From: UBA4660 sp002405435
GTDB lineage: Bacteria; Bacteroidota; Bacteroidia; Flavobacteriales_D; Sanyastnellaceae
Assembly (NCBI GenBank): GCA_036747335.1
Contig: DAIOCL010000043.1
Coordinates: 1 to 21,067, forward strand
Direction of reading: 5' to 3'
Length of the DNA stretch: 21,067 nucleotides
The notes beneath the pieces are model-generated. The model made no database searches. It was not told where the DNA came from and saw only the letters and a list, made by a program, of their open reading frames with translations. Shown piece after piece: positions 1 to 7,441 of this stretch (its first letter is position 1; each line of letters starts with the position of its first letter). A program made the translations under genes and the position numbers.

Positions 1-2
1 GC

Positions 3-119
3 GTGTAACAGAGGTTCTGGTAGCCGGCATCCTGCCATGATTCGTTTGGGCTGAGACCTGCGGATCGTGTACAGGGTTAAAGGGAGAGTGGATGGGCAGG
101 ATGCCGATGCTAGTTAAAC
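3..119. repeat. Imperfect palindromic element at the left edge
   Basis: A perfect 12-bp inverted repeat pairs CGGCATCCTGCC (25-36) with its reverse complement (95-106), and four more pairs (21-24 with 109-112) extend it. The outer ends GTGTAAC (3-9) and GTTAAAC (113-119) are complementary at six of seven positions. Size and outer heptamers resemble an integron attC site. However, about 11 unpaired bases on one arm are atypical, and no integrase or second site is visible. The AT-rich segment begins right after it. It could also be a chromosomal repeat or a hairpin belonging to an upstream gene. Confidence 0.4.
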
Positions 120-3100
120 TAATTAGAAGATACTTAATTAAGCCCTGTAATTTTTCTTAGAAGAAATTAAAACCATTAAATTACAAAATATGAAGTTTAA
201 TATCTCCCATGTTCTAAAGGCTTCTATCCTGAGGGGCTTGCTACCTATCCTGATTTCGGTGATGAATATTTCCTGCGAATGTGATTCTGAGGTTAGTGAT
301 GGGCTGTCAAGCGACATTCATGGTCGAGTGATTGAGAAGCACACTGGTAATCCGATTCCATTTGCCTATGTAGGTGTAAAAATGGATGTATTTGTCGATT
401 TATGGAACTCTTATGAGTATCTTGTGGATACGATTCAAGCTGACGCTGATGGTAAATTCATTTTAGACAGGTCTAAATACATCGAATTGTCTGAAGAAAA
501 CATTGGGGCGTCATTTTTCGCATGCGCAGATGGTCCGGACCAAAACGGAATAGATGTTTATCAGGATAATTGTGCTGAGGGAGGTACACCAATTAGCCCG
601 AATAATTCCGACCATATTACGGTAGAGGTTTATACCATTGGTTGGGTGAGAATATTTATCGAGGATACCGGAGAAGAAAATCCTGAGATTACAAATGTGA
701 TAATCAATGAAATTTGGCCGGGAGGCCCGAGTTTCGGCTACCCATTTGGCTACAATCCAGATCAGGGATATGTCGTGGCTATGCATGCCTATCAGAATGT
801 CGCTATAGATGTCGTTCTAGCAACTTGGGCCGATGGTGTCAATGGCAATGACTTAAGTGTTAATTATCCGGTTTTCGTTTTAGGCAGGGATACTGTTGAT
901 GTCTCTATAGAGTATTGATTTTAAACAAAGGAAGTCATGCTCTTTATGTAGTGCTATGGTTGTTGGTGTAGATGTCTGTGTTAGCTAATTCAATTTGTAT
1001 AAACCTTAAATAAATTCTACTATGTTACAGAAGATTATGCACAGTTTTAAGGTAAGAGCAATAATCGCCTTCTTACCATGGATGTGTGTGGTGAGTTGGA
1101 CTGCTAAGGCTCAACTTGATAGCCCCTTCACTTATCTGAGTACCGTTAGTCTACAAACTAACTTCTTCTATCCTAACTCTTTTAACCTTGTTGATCCGCC
1201 AAATGGATTGATTAGTGATACTCTATCCGATTTTCAGTCTCGGCAAGTTCTTAAACAATTCCAACAAGCCAGTTTTGATGAGTATTTGCCTACACTGCCT
1301 CAGCTCAAAAGTGCTAATGTTCAAATTAGTGAGGCTACGAAAGCAATACCGTTGGTCGTCCTTGATCTGGAGTTTGATTGTTTTAAGAATAATGTTCTTA
1401 GTGATAGCCTAATTGTATTACAAAATGGGTATTGGCAAGATGTTCAGGGTCGCTCTGAAGAGCCATTTGAGAAGAGAGAAGTTTATGCGGTACTTGTAGA
1501 TATTGACAAATACCGAGAGAGTAATGTAAAGTTCATTCTCGAATCAGGGAGTTATTATACGAATAGAGGCGTGCCGGACATTTTGGAAATTAATTTGGAT
1601 GATGGGCAAGGTTGGATTCCCCTCAATTTCGGTCAGACAGTTGAAGCCTTTTATGATAATATGTCAATTGACAGGTATATATCAATTCGTTCGCTTCGGC
1701 AAGATGATACTCGGATTGGGGTATGTGCCATGAATAGGATGGGTGGGTCATCTTCGTTCCCGAATCCTAATTCGGTCCCGTACGAGTGGCAAAGCGATAT
1801 TACAGGAGATTTTACAAATTCTGATAGACCTTGGGAGTTCAGTGTTTGGTATGGGCCTCATGAAATGTTTGCGAATGCTTATACTCTTTGGAGTGCAGAT
1901 GGCGTTTTGGATAAGCCATTCATATTTGTTGAAGGTATTGATTTCGGCCGTAGTAGATCGAAATATGGCAACGGCTCATTTGGTTGGTATGAATTTACCT
2001 CTGGTCTTTCAGAAGAGTATAATTTTTTAGAGCATATGCCAGTATTGCTTAATGAGTTGCGTGCTAATGATTATGATATTATTTTGTTGGATTTTGCTGA
2101 TGGCGCAGCTCATGTTGATTGGAATACAGAATTATTGATCAAGTTGATTGGCTTGGTCAATGACGCGAAAGTAGGGAAAGAATCGAATGTTATAGCCGGA
2201 GCGAGTATGGGTGGCCAGATAACGAGATTAGCGTTGGCGAAAATGGAGAATCAGGGGATACCTCATTGCAGTAGGCTATGGGTTTCTCATGACTCTCCCC
2301 ATTGTGGTTCTTATGTACCGTTAAGTTTGATGGAAGCGGTTGCTTGGTTGGCGGATTATCGCGCTGATGCTGAAATGTTTTTATCAGAGGTTTTGCAGCG
2401 CCCGGCCTCAAGAGAATTGATGACCGTTCAACTTCAGATTAATGACTTAACTCCTAATATCGAGCACTATGCTGAGATGGAGGAATTAGGTTATCCGAGT
2501 ATTCTCAGAAAAGTTGCTATAGCTAACGGTAATGGTAATGGAATCGGATTATCAATTGAATCCGGAGATGAATTGTTAAATTATGAGTGTAATCCTTTAT
2601 TTCATGCTAAACTAGTGGATCTTCATTTCTTTGCATTTCCGGGAAGATTCAATGAATTCAATGCTTTAGAATTGGCTAAGGTCACAATTAGCGAAGAATC
2701 GGAAGGTTTTTTTGAGAATCTTTTAGAAGGGGTAGCTAAGCAGTCTAAGACGATAATTTATAATTGGACATATTTTGATGATGTTTGCTATGACGCAATG
2801 CCAGGTGGTGTTAGAAATTCTGTACACGATTTTGTGGATAGTTTTAATAGAGAATATGATCCTCCTGGGAATTGTGAAATGATATTGGATCATCATTATA
2901 TAGAAAATCATTCATTTATTCCCACGACAAGTGCACTAGGGCTTTGGGATCTTCCAATTAACGCGAGCGTGACTGATTTTTTGAATAATAACCCGGATGA
3001 TTGTCCTTTTGATGCTTATATATTGGCACCGGGCACGGCTAATGAGAGACATTCTCAAGTGACTTTGGGACCTGAAGGGAATATAGAATTTATCAAGAGG

Positions 3101-3470
3101 CAAGTTTTGAATGGTGAGGATCGAGTAGGGGGTGTACTGACTCAGTTTTCGCCGAATTCTGGGGTTTTCAACTATGGTCTACAAGAGGATTATTTCATTC
3201 ATGATATCCATGTTCATAACGGAGGTGAGTTATATGTTAATGAGAATTTGGCTTTTCATTTCGGAGATGTAGGAAGTCCTTCGGCTTCTGCATATCACGA
3301 AATGAGCACAAGTGATTGCCTGGCTCATATTAAAGTCAGTAATGGAGGCTTGATTAGTTTGGGTAGTCAGTCACAGGATAGGACATGTACCCTGAATGTA
3401 ATGCGATCAAGTTCAGTAGAGGTGTATGAAGGTGGAATGTTAAGAGTAAATAGCAATTCGAACTTAATAA
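120..3470. other. AT-rich segment, candidate horizontally acquired or recombined module
   Basis: From about 120 to about 3470 the sequence is visibly AT-rich and its genes favour A/T-ending codons (AAT, GAT, ATT, TTG, TTA). From about 3475 onward the same reading frame switches to C/G-ending codons (AAC, GAC, ATC, CTC), like the rest of the window. The segment contains the whole 190-918 gene and the first ~815 codons of the 1022-5806 gene. Boundaries are judged by eye and could be off by tens of bases. Confidence 0.55.
190..918 (+). CDS. Putative lipoprotein with carboxypeptidase-regulatory-like beta domain
   Basis: I do not recognise a specific family for this 242-residue protein. The N-terminus is positively charged, then hydrophobic (about residues 12-26), and ends in NISCEC, so Cys29 could be lipidated, although the lipobox is imperfect. 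Residues about 43-95 (HGRVIEKHTGNPIPFAYVGV, then DADGKF) look like the start of a carboxypeptidase-regulatory-like or TonB-plug-type beta-sandwich, common in Bacteroidota exported proteins. The remainder is acidic and probably beta-rich. No T9SS sorting domain is visible. Upstream sequence is A-rich with no clear Shine-Dalgarno, as usual in this phylum. It lies 103 bp before the secreted hydrolase gene in the same orientation and shares its AT-rich composition, so the two may have been acquired together. A partner or protective role is only a guess. Confidence 0.7.
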   Translation: MKFNISHVLKASILRGLLPILISVMNISCECDSEVSDGLSSDIHGRVIEKHTGNPIPFAYVGVKMDVFVDLWNSYEYLVDTIQADADGKFILDRSKYIELSEENIGASFFACADGPDQNGIDVYQDNCAEGGTPISPNNSDHITVEVYTIGWVRIFIEDTGEENPEITNVIINEIWPGGPSFGYPFGYNPDQGYVVAMHAYQNVAIDVVLATWADGVNGNDLSVNYPVFVLGRDTVDVSIEY

Positions 3471-5806
3471 TCAACAACGACGCCGAGCTCCGCCTTATGG
3501 GTGGGGTACTGGAGCTCAACGACGGTGCCCGTATCATTGTTAAGGAAGGTGGTAAACTCATGTTCAATGGCACCCTGATTAAACTCAATGGAAGCAACGC
3601 CGCCATTGTATTCGAAGGCGGAGAACTCAATGTAGCGCCCGGTCAAACCTTCACCTTTACCCACGACGGCAATGCAGGGGGGTATGTAGAATTTTCCGAA
3701 TATGGCCAGCACGTCGTCACAGGAGTTATCTCCGTGGTGAAGTTTACCGGCACCAATCCTAACGATGTCGTACTCAAAATCACCGATGGCGCCACTTTGT
3801 GGAATGCTGAATTTGGCATGGGCCGCCTGGAAATCAGAGACGGGAAGGTCGAGATGTCCAATGCCGGCCATATCTACACCGATATGCGGTTCGTCGCCAA
3901 CAATGTCATTTTCGAGGACGACGCTGACCTTAATACCGAAAATGCTGCTGATGTGCAGGTCTGGTACCACAACAGGTGTCAGGTAAAGAACTGCCAGTTT
4001 AACAACGTCCGGTTCAAAACCATCTATACCCGCAGTGCGGTCAGCAATACCACTTTCAACGGCATCCGATCCGGATTCAAAGCCACAGGCGGTTTTTATG
4101 GACTGACAAACTGTGATTTTATCGATTGCGCAGTCAAATCATCCAACCTGACTTTCAAAAGCCGCATTTCACACTCCTTCTTCGATCCGCCCCAAAACAA
4201 GTTCTGCGTTCAGGACGAAAGCCTGTCAGAAATTACAGCCTACAAAAACAACTTTGTCGATTCTGATCTGGGGGGAATCTACAAGGAAGGAGGAAAGCTC
4301 ATACTGAAGTGCAACAAGTTCCAGGGCCTTTCTGTCGGGGTTTCAGCCAATGCCAGCGACGTCAACATGAGTACGCTCAACCGTGGCGGTTACAATGTAT
4401 TCGATAATGTCGGATACTGCCTGCGACTCCAGCATGCAACCGGATTACACCTGGAAGAAGGGTACAATGACCTGTCGGGATATTCGTCTATGTGCATCGC
4501 CGGTACCCTCGATATTCCCTGCTATGACGAAAATACCTGCGGTGTACCTGTCCTGGCCACCCGCAACCACTGGGGCATGGGCCAGCCATGGGAATTGCAA
4601 TACCCCAACGGTACCGTAGGCCCGGATAGCGACAATATCATGTTGTTCACAACCACCGAACCCGATGCCTGCGCTGCCGACGGCATGTTTGACGAGGGTT
4701 GCTATGTCAAGGTTATCGATACCGCTCCCATCCTTCCGGTAGCGTGTGAGTCGCATATTCTTCAACAACAGTCAGGGAAAAAGAGCCTCCAGCTTACCGG
4801 AGTATCGCTCGACACCTCCGTAGCTATCGAATTCCGTGATGAGGAAACAGACCCAGATAACCCGCCAGTATCTACTTCAGCCTTTCAAGACTGGCCCCTC
4901 GATGTGGCTGTCCACTTTGCGGTGACCCTCATGGAGGATGTTGATACCCTCGCCAATGACCTGAATGCACTGGACCTGATGCATGAAATCCTCCATAACG
5001 AGCTGGATCAGCAAAATCCCGTGGTTAAAGCACGCATGGTTCTCGCCCGACAGCATATGGAAAGTGCGCTGAACAATATGCTGGTTCAGGAGGAAATCCA
5101 GCCTATGGCACCCGGCGACAACTTTGCTGCCCAGGTGCAACAGTATGTGGATGTGCTTAATCTTATGACTGAACCGTCGCTCAGCGATACTGCGTGGCAA
5201 CGGCAGTTTTACCTCGAACTGGAAAAGGTGCAGTTGCTGCGCAGCCTGGGACTCACCCATGAGGCTCTTTATGTACTCCAGCATATAGACGATTGTGGCC
5301 TCAGTACCCTGCACCAGCAACTGCTCAATAAATGGCTGTCCATGGTGGAGTTGGAACTCAGCATGGCTGAGCAGTATATAACCTTAGATATCCCGCTCGA
5401 TGCGCTGGATTATGCAGTAGACAGTACCGCATATCCTGTTCCCGGCAGCAATGTGCCTGATGTGTATGCATACGGATCATGGATCCTGTCTTCAGGGGAA
5501 TTTGAATTCCTGCCTAGTTCCGGCGCGTTTGAATTCAAAGCATACCAGCCCGCTCGCCAAACCGCTATTATGGTATTCCCCAACCCGGGCAACGGAGCAT
5601 TCAGCCTTGCCTATGAAGGTGTGCCGGCGATGGGTCGTATTGAAATAAGAAATGCCCTGGGAGAAATCCTGGACGTGAACGAATCACCGCTCGAACCCTT
5701 CTCAGTGAACGCACTGGACGGGTTGCCTCCTGTGCCCGGTGTCTATTTTGTCGTGGTCAGCACGGCAACCGGCCGTTGGAGTGAGCGCGTGGTAGTGGTT
5801 AATTAG
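1022..5806 (+). CDS. T9SS-secreted alpha/beta-hydrolase-like multidomain protein (type A sorting domain)
   Basis: The 1594-residue protein starts with a signal peptide (cleavage probably after AKA, residue 30). Residues about 297-700 look like a lipase-type alpha/beta hydrolase: GASMGG (393-398) is a nucleophile elbow with Ser395, followed by DSPHCGSYVP (424-433). SFIPTTSAL and the His of NERHSQV (His677) could supply the rest of the active site. Residues about 730-1230 hold short repeated beta strands and glycine turns typical of a parallel beta-helix. About 1265-1470 is mostly helical. The last ~78 residues (FPNPGNGAFSL to the end) form a type A T9SS sorting domain, so the protein should be exported and surface-anchored or released. 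The substrate is unknown. Codon use and GC change sharply near residue 817 (about base 3470), inside the beta-helix, indicating a mosaic gene. A hairpin terminator follows 22 bases after the stop codon. Confidence 0.85.
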   Translation: MLQKIMHSFKVRAIIAFLPWMCVVSWTAKAQLDSPFTYLSTVSLQTNFFYPNSFNLVDPPNGLISDTLSDFQSRQVLKQFQQASFDEYLPTLPQLKSANVQISEATKAIPLVVLDLEFDCFKNNVLSDSLIVLQNGYWQDVQGRSEEPFEKREVYAVLVDIDKYRESNVKFILESGSYYTNRGVPDILEINLDDGQGWIPLNFGQTVEAFYDNMSIDRYISIRSLRQDDTRIGVCAMNRMGGSSSFPNPNSVPYEWQSDITGDFTNSDRPWEFSVWYGPHEMFANAYTLWSADGVLDKPFIFVEGIDFGRSRSKYGNGSFGWYEFTSGLSEEYNFLEHMPVLLNELRANDYDIILLDFADGAAHVDWNTELLIKLIGLVNDAKVGKESNVIAGASMGGQITRLALAKMENQGIPHCSRLWVSHDSPHCGSYVPLSLMEAVAWLADYRADAEMFLSEVLQRPASRELMTVQLQINDLTPNIEHYAEMEELGYPSILRKVAIANGNGNGIGLSIESGDELLNYECNPLFHAKLVDLHFFAFPGRFNEFNALELAKVTISEESEGFFENLLEGVAKQSKTIIYNWTYFDDVCYDAMPGGVRNSVHDFVDSFNREYDPPGNCEMILDHHYIENHSFIPTTSALGLWDLPINASVTDFLNNNPDDCPFDAYILAPGTANERHSQVTLGPEGNIEFIKRQVLNGEDRVGGVLTQFSPNSGVFNYGLQEDYFIHDIHVHNGGELYVNENLAFHFGDVGSPSASAYHEMSTSDCLAHIKVSNGGLISLGSQSQDRTCTLNVMRSSSVEVYEGGMLRVNSNSNLIINNDAELRLMGGVLELNDGARIIVKEGGKLMFNGTLIKLNGSNAAIVFEGGELNVAPGQTFTFTHDGNAGGYVEFSEYGQHVVTGVISVVKFTGTNPNDVVLKITDGATLWNAEFGMGRLEIRDGKVEMSNAGHIYTDMRFVANNVIFEDDADLNTENAADVQVWYHNRCQVKNCQFNNVRFKTIYTRSAVSNTTFNGIRSGFKATGGFYGLTNCDFIDCAVKSSNLTFKSRISHSFFDPPQNKFCVQDESLSEITAYKNNFVDSDLGGIYKEGGKLILKCNKFQGLSVGVSANASDVNMSTLNRGGYNVFDNVGYCLRLQHATGLHLEEGYNDLSGYSSMCIAGTLDIPCYDENTCGVPVLATRNHWGMGQPWELQYPNGTVGPDSDNIMLFTTTEPDACAADGMFDEGCYVKVIDTAPILPVACESHILQQQSGKKSLQLTGVSLDTSVAIEFRDEETDPDNPPVSTSAFQDWPLDVAVHFAVTLMEDVDTLANDLNALDLMHEILHNELDQQNPVVKARMVLARQHMESALNNMLVQEEIQPMAPGDNFAAQVQQYVDVLNLMTEPSLSDTAWQRQFYLELEKVQLLRSLGLTHEALYVLQHIDDCGLSTLHQQLLNKWLSMVELELSMAEQYITLDIPLDALDYAVDSTAYPVPGSNVPDVYAYGSWILSSGEFEFLPSSGAFEFKAYQPARQTAIMVFPNPGNGAFSLAYEGVPAMGRIEIRNALGEILDVNESPLEPFSVNALDGLPPVPGVYFVVVSTATGRWSERVVVVN

Positions 5807-5828
5807 TACTACGTTGGTTAATTGGTCC

Positions 5829-5857
5829 GGAAGCCGCCGCAAGGCGGCTTCCTTTTT
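5829..5857 (+). terminator. Rho-independent terminator after the secreted hydrolase gene
   Basis: A perfect 10-bp stem, GGAAGCCGCC (5829-5838) with GGCGGCTTCC (5843-5852), closes a GCAA tetraloop. It is followed by five T residues on the plus strand (5853-5857). It sits 22 bases after the stop of the 1022-5806 gene. The hem operon converges on it from the minus strand, but that side has no U-tract, so efficient termination is expected mainly for the plus strand. Confidence 0.88.
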
Positions 5858-5880
5858 ATCTGGTGTTCCGACCCAGCTTG

Positions 5881-6402
5881 TCACCGCCGGCGTAAAGCCA
5901 GCCGCTTGATCACCACGGCCAGTACCACCGACAACAGTAGCATGGAGGTTGTATACCAAATCCAGGAAAGAGTCGATTTCATTACCACGATAAAGACGAT
6001 AGCCACCAGAAAAACCGTAGCCACTTCATTCCACATCCGCAACTGCGACGAACTATGCGCAAATCGACCTTTCAGCTGAGCAGACAGCAGCACACCCAGC
6101 GAGAGGTGGTAAAGAAATAGCAGTAAGACCAGTCCAATCTTCACCACCAGCCACCACGGCAGTGAACCGGAGGAAAGGGCAAGCCAGGTGCCGGTTACCA
6201 GCGCTAACACACACGAGGGCCAGGTAATGGCATACCACAGGCGGCGCATCATGAGTCCAAACTGCGCCTGCAGCACTGTCCGCTCCGCCTCCGGGCGATC
6301 ACAGGCTTCGCGGTTATAGATAAAGAGCCTGACGAGATAAAATAGTCCTGCAAACCACGTCACTACAAAAATGATGTGAAGGGCTTTAACGGGCAGGTAC
6401 AT
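5881..6402 (-). CDS. hemJ: Protoporphyrinogen IX oxidase, HemJ type (CopD-like membrane protein)
   Basis: HemJ oxidises protoporphyrinogen IX to protoporphyrin IX in the membrane, the penultimate step of heme synthesis. The 173-residue protein begins MYLPVKALHIIF with the conserved His9, shows RRLWYAIT-WP at about 53-62, WLVVKIGL and LYH (His99), and RMWNE (122-126). About five hydrophobic segments fit membrane helices (roughly 7-27, 57-75, 84-104, 127-142, 149-166). I chose the ATG at 6402 because the family starts there; an upstream ATG would add 23 unrelated residues read inside hemH. The chosen start overlaps the hemH end by 17 bp. It is the last gene of the hem operon and sits beside hemF and hemH, which supports oxidase function over a generic CopD copper role. 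No hemG or hemY is visible here. Confidence 0.88.
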   Translation of the reverse strand: MYLPVKALHIIFVVTWFAGLFYLVRLFIYNREACDRPEAERTVLQAQFGLMMRRLWYAITWPSCVLALVTGTWLALSSGSLPWWLVVKIGLVLLLFLYHLSLGVLLSAQLKGRFAHSSSQLRMWNEVATVFLVAIVFIVVMKSTLSWIWYTTSMLLLSVVLAVVIKRLALRRR

Positions 6403-7438
6403 GGGCCTGTGACTTTTTAAATTCCTGCTCCACCAGCACACCCAGCGTCTCAATCCAGTCATCACGGTCATTCAGACAGGGCACGACCTGATAGGAATTA
6501 CCTCCTGCGTGCATAAAATCCTCGCGCCCTTCCATATGAATTTCTTCCAGTGTTTCCAGACAATCGCTGACAAAGGCCGGACATACCACTACAAGGTCCT
6601 TGATGCCCTTTGCAGGATATTCTTTCAGCACCGCGGTGGTATAGGGGCGCAGCCATTTGTCGCGGCCAAGCCTCGACTGAAAAGACCAGCTCCAGCTGCC
6701 GTCGGGCAGTTTCAACGCCTCGGCTACTCGCCGGGTGGTGGTAATCACCTGGTGCCGGTAACAAAAGGCGTGGGCTTCTGATGGCTCATCGCAACAGTTG
6801 GGCTTACTCAGGCAGTAATGTTTTGTACAGGCATGCTTTTTCAAATGCCTTTCCGGGATGCCGTGATAGCTAAAGAGCAGGTGATATTGCCCATGACCGA
6901 TATAAGGCCTTATGCTCTCTGCCAGCGCGTTGATATAATGGGCTTCCTGATAAAAGGGAGCCACCGCACTCAGTCTGAAACGGTAGCCGCCGCGGCGGTG
7001 AAACTCTTTCACGTGCTCCACAGCGGTTTCGTAACTGCTCATGGCATAGTGCGGATACAGGGGCACCATTGCCACTTCCTCCAGCGCAGGGTATTGTGAC
7101 TGCAGACGTTGCAGGGCTTCACCCGGATCCGGCGCCGCATAACGCATGCACAATTCCACCGGAATTCCGGTATGCCGGGCCAGTTTTTCCTGAACCAGCC
7201 GCGAAATCACCAGTAGGGGTGATCCCTGGTCTGTCCATATTTTTCTGTACTTGGCTGCGCTTTTTGGCGACCTGAAGGGTACAATAATTCCCTTCACCAG
7301 CGCGTACCGGACGGCCTTGGGTATGTCAATTACCCGCTCATCCATCAGAAATTCGTTGAGATAGCGCCGAACGTCGGCGGTTTCAGCGCTGGCCGGAGAA
7401 CCGAGGTTAACGAGCAATATGGCGCGGCGTTGGTTCAT
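6386..7438 (-). CDS. hemH: Ferrochelatase (protoporphyrin type)
   Basis: The enzyme inserts ferrous iron into protoporphyrin IX to make heme. The 350-residue protein has the N-terminal LLVNLGSP (8-15), SPLLVISR (73-80), PLYPHYAMSSYETAV (126-140), the catalytic-His motif FSYHGIPERH (His192), and FVSDCLETLEEI (289-300), which carries the conserved acidic residues. Between the catalytic His and the next helix there is a cysteine-rich insertion: Cys204, 209, 215, 216 and 226 within 23 residues. In some bacterial ferrochelatases four cysteines in an internal segment of about 20 residues bind a [2Fe-2S] cluster, so one is plausible here; this is inferred from spacing only. The start lies 3 bp after the hemL stop and the end overlaps hemJ, consistent with co-translation. 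Confidence 0.97.
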   Translation of the reverse strand: MNQRRAILLVNLGSPASAETADVRRYLNEFLMDERVIDIPKAVRYALVKGIIVPFRSPKSAAKYRKIWTDQGSPLLVISRLVQEKLARHTGIPVELCMRYAAPDPGEALQRLQSQYPALEEVAMVPLYPHYAMSSYETAVEHVKEFHRRGGYRFRLSAVAPFYQEAHYINALAESIRPYIGHGQYHLLFSYHGIPERHLKKHACTKHYCLSKPNCCDEPSEAHAFCYRHQVITTTRRVAEALKLPDGSWSWSFQSRLGRDKWLRPYTTAVLKEYPAKGIKDLVVVCPAFVSDCLETLEEIHMEGREDFMHAGGNSYQVVPCLNDRDDWIETLGVLVEQEFKKSQAHVPAR

Positions 7439-7441
7439 AAA

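Noticed and set aside
990..997. TCAATTTG as a -7 box for the secreted hydrolase gene
   Set aside because: One mismatch to TAnnTTTG, and the nearest upstream TTG is about 24 bases away, too far for the usual spacing; in an AT-rich region such matches are expected by chance.
919..1021. Second attC-like site between the lipoprotein gene and the secreted hydrolase gene
   Set aside because: GTTAGCT at about 980-986 is only a partial match, and no complementary partner or stem is found, so a cassette array is not supported.
3464..3970. 168-codon open frame opposite the beta-helix part of the secreted hydrolase
   Set aside because: It mirrors the repeated beta-helix codons and begins near the composition switch, where C-ending codons reduce antisense stops. 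No signal peptide or motif.
6403..6471. N-terminal extension of hemJ
   Set aside because: The extra 23 residues fall within hemH; HemJ proteins begin close to the LPVKALHI helix.
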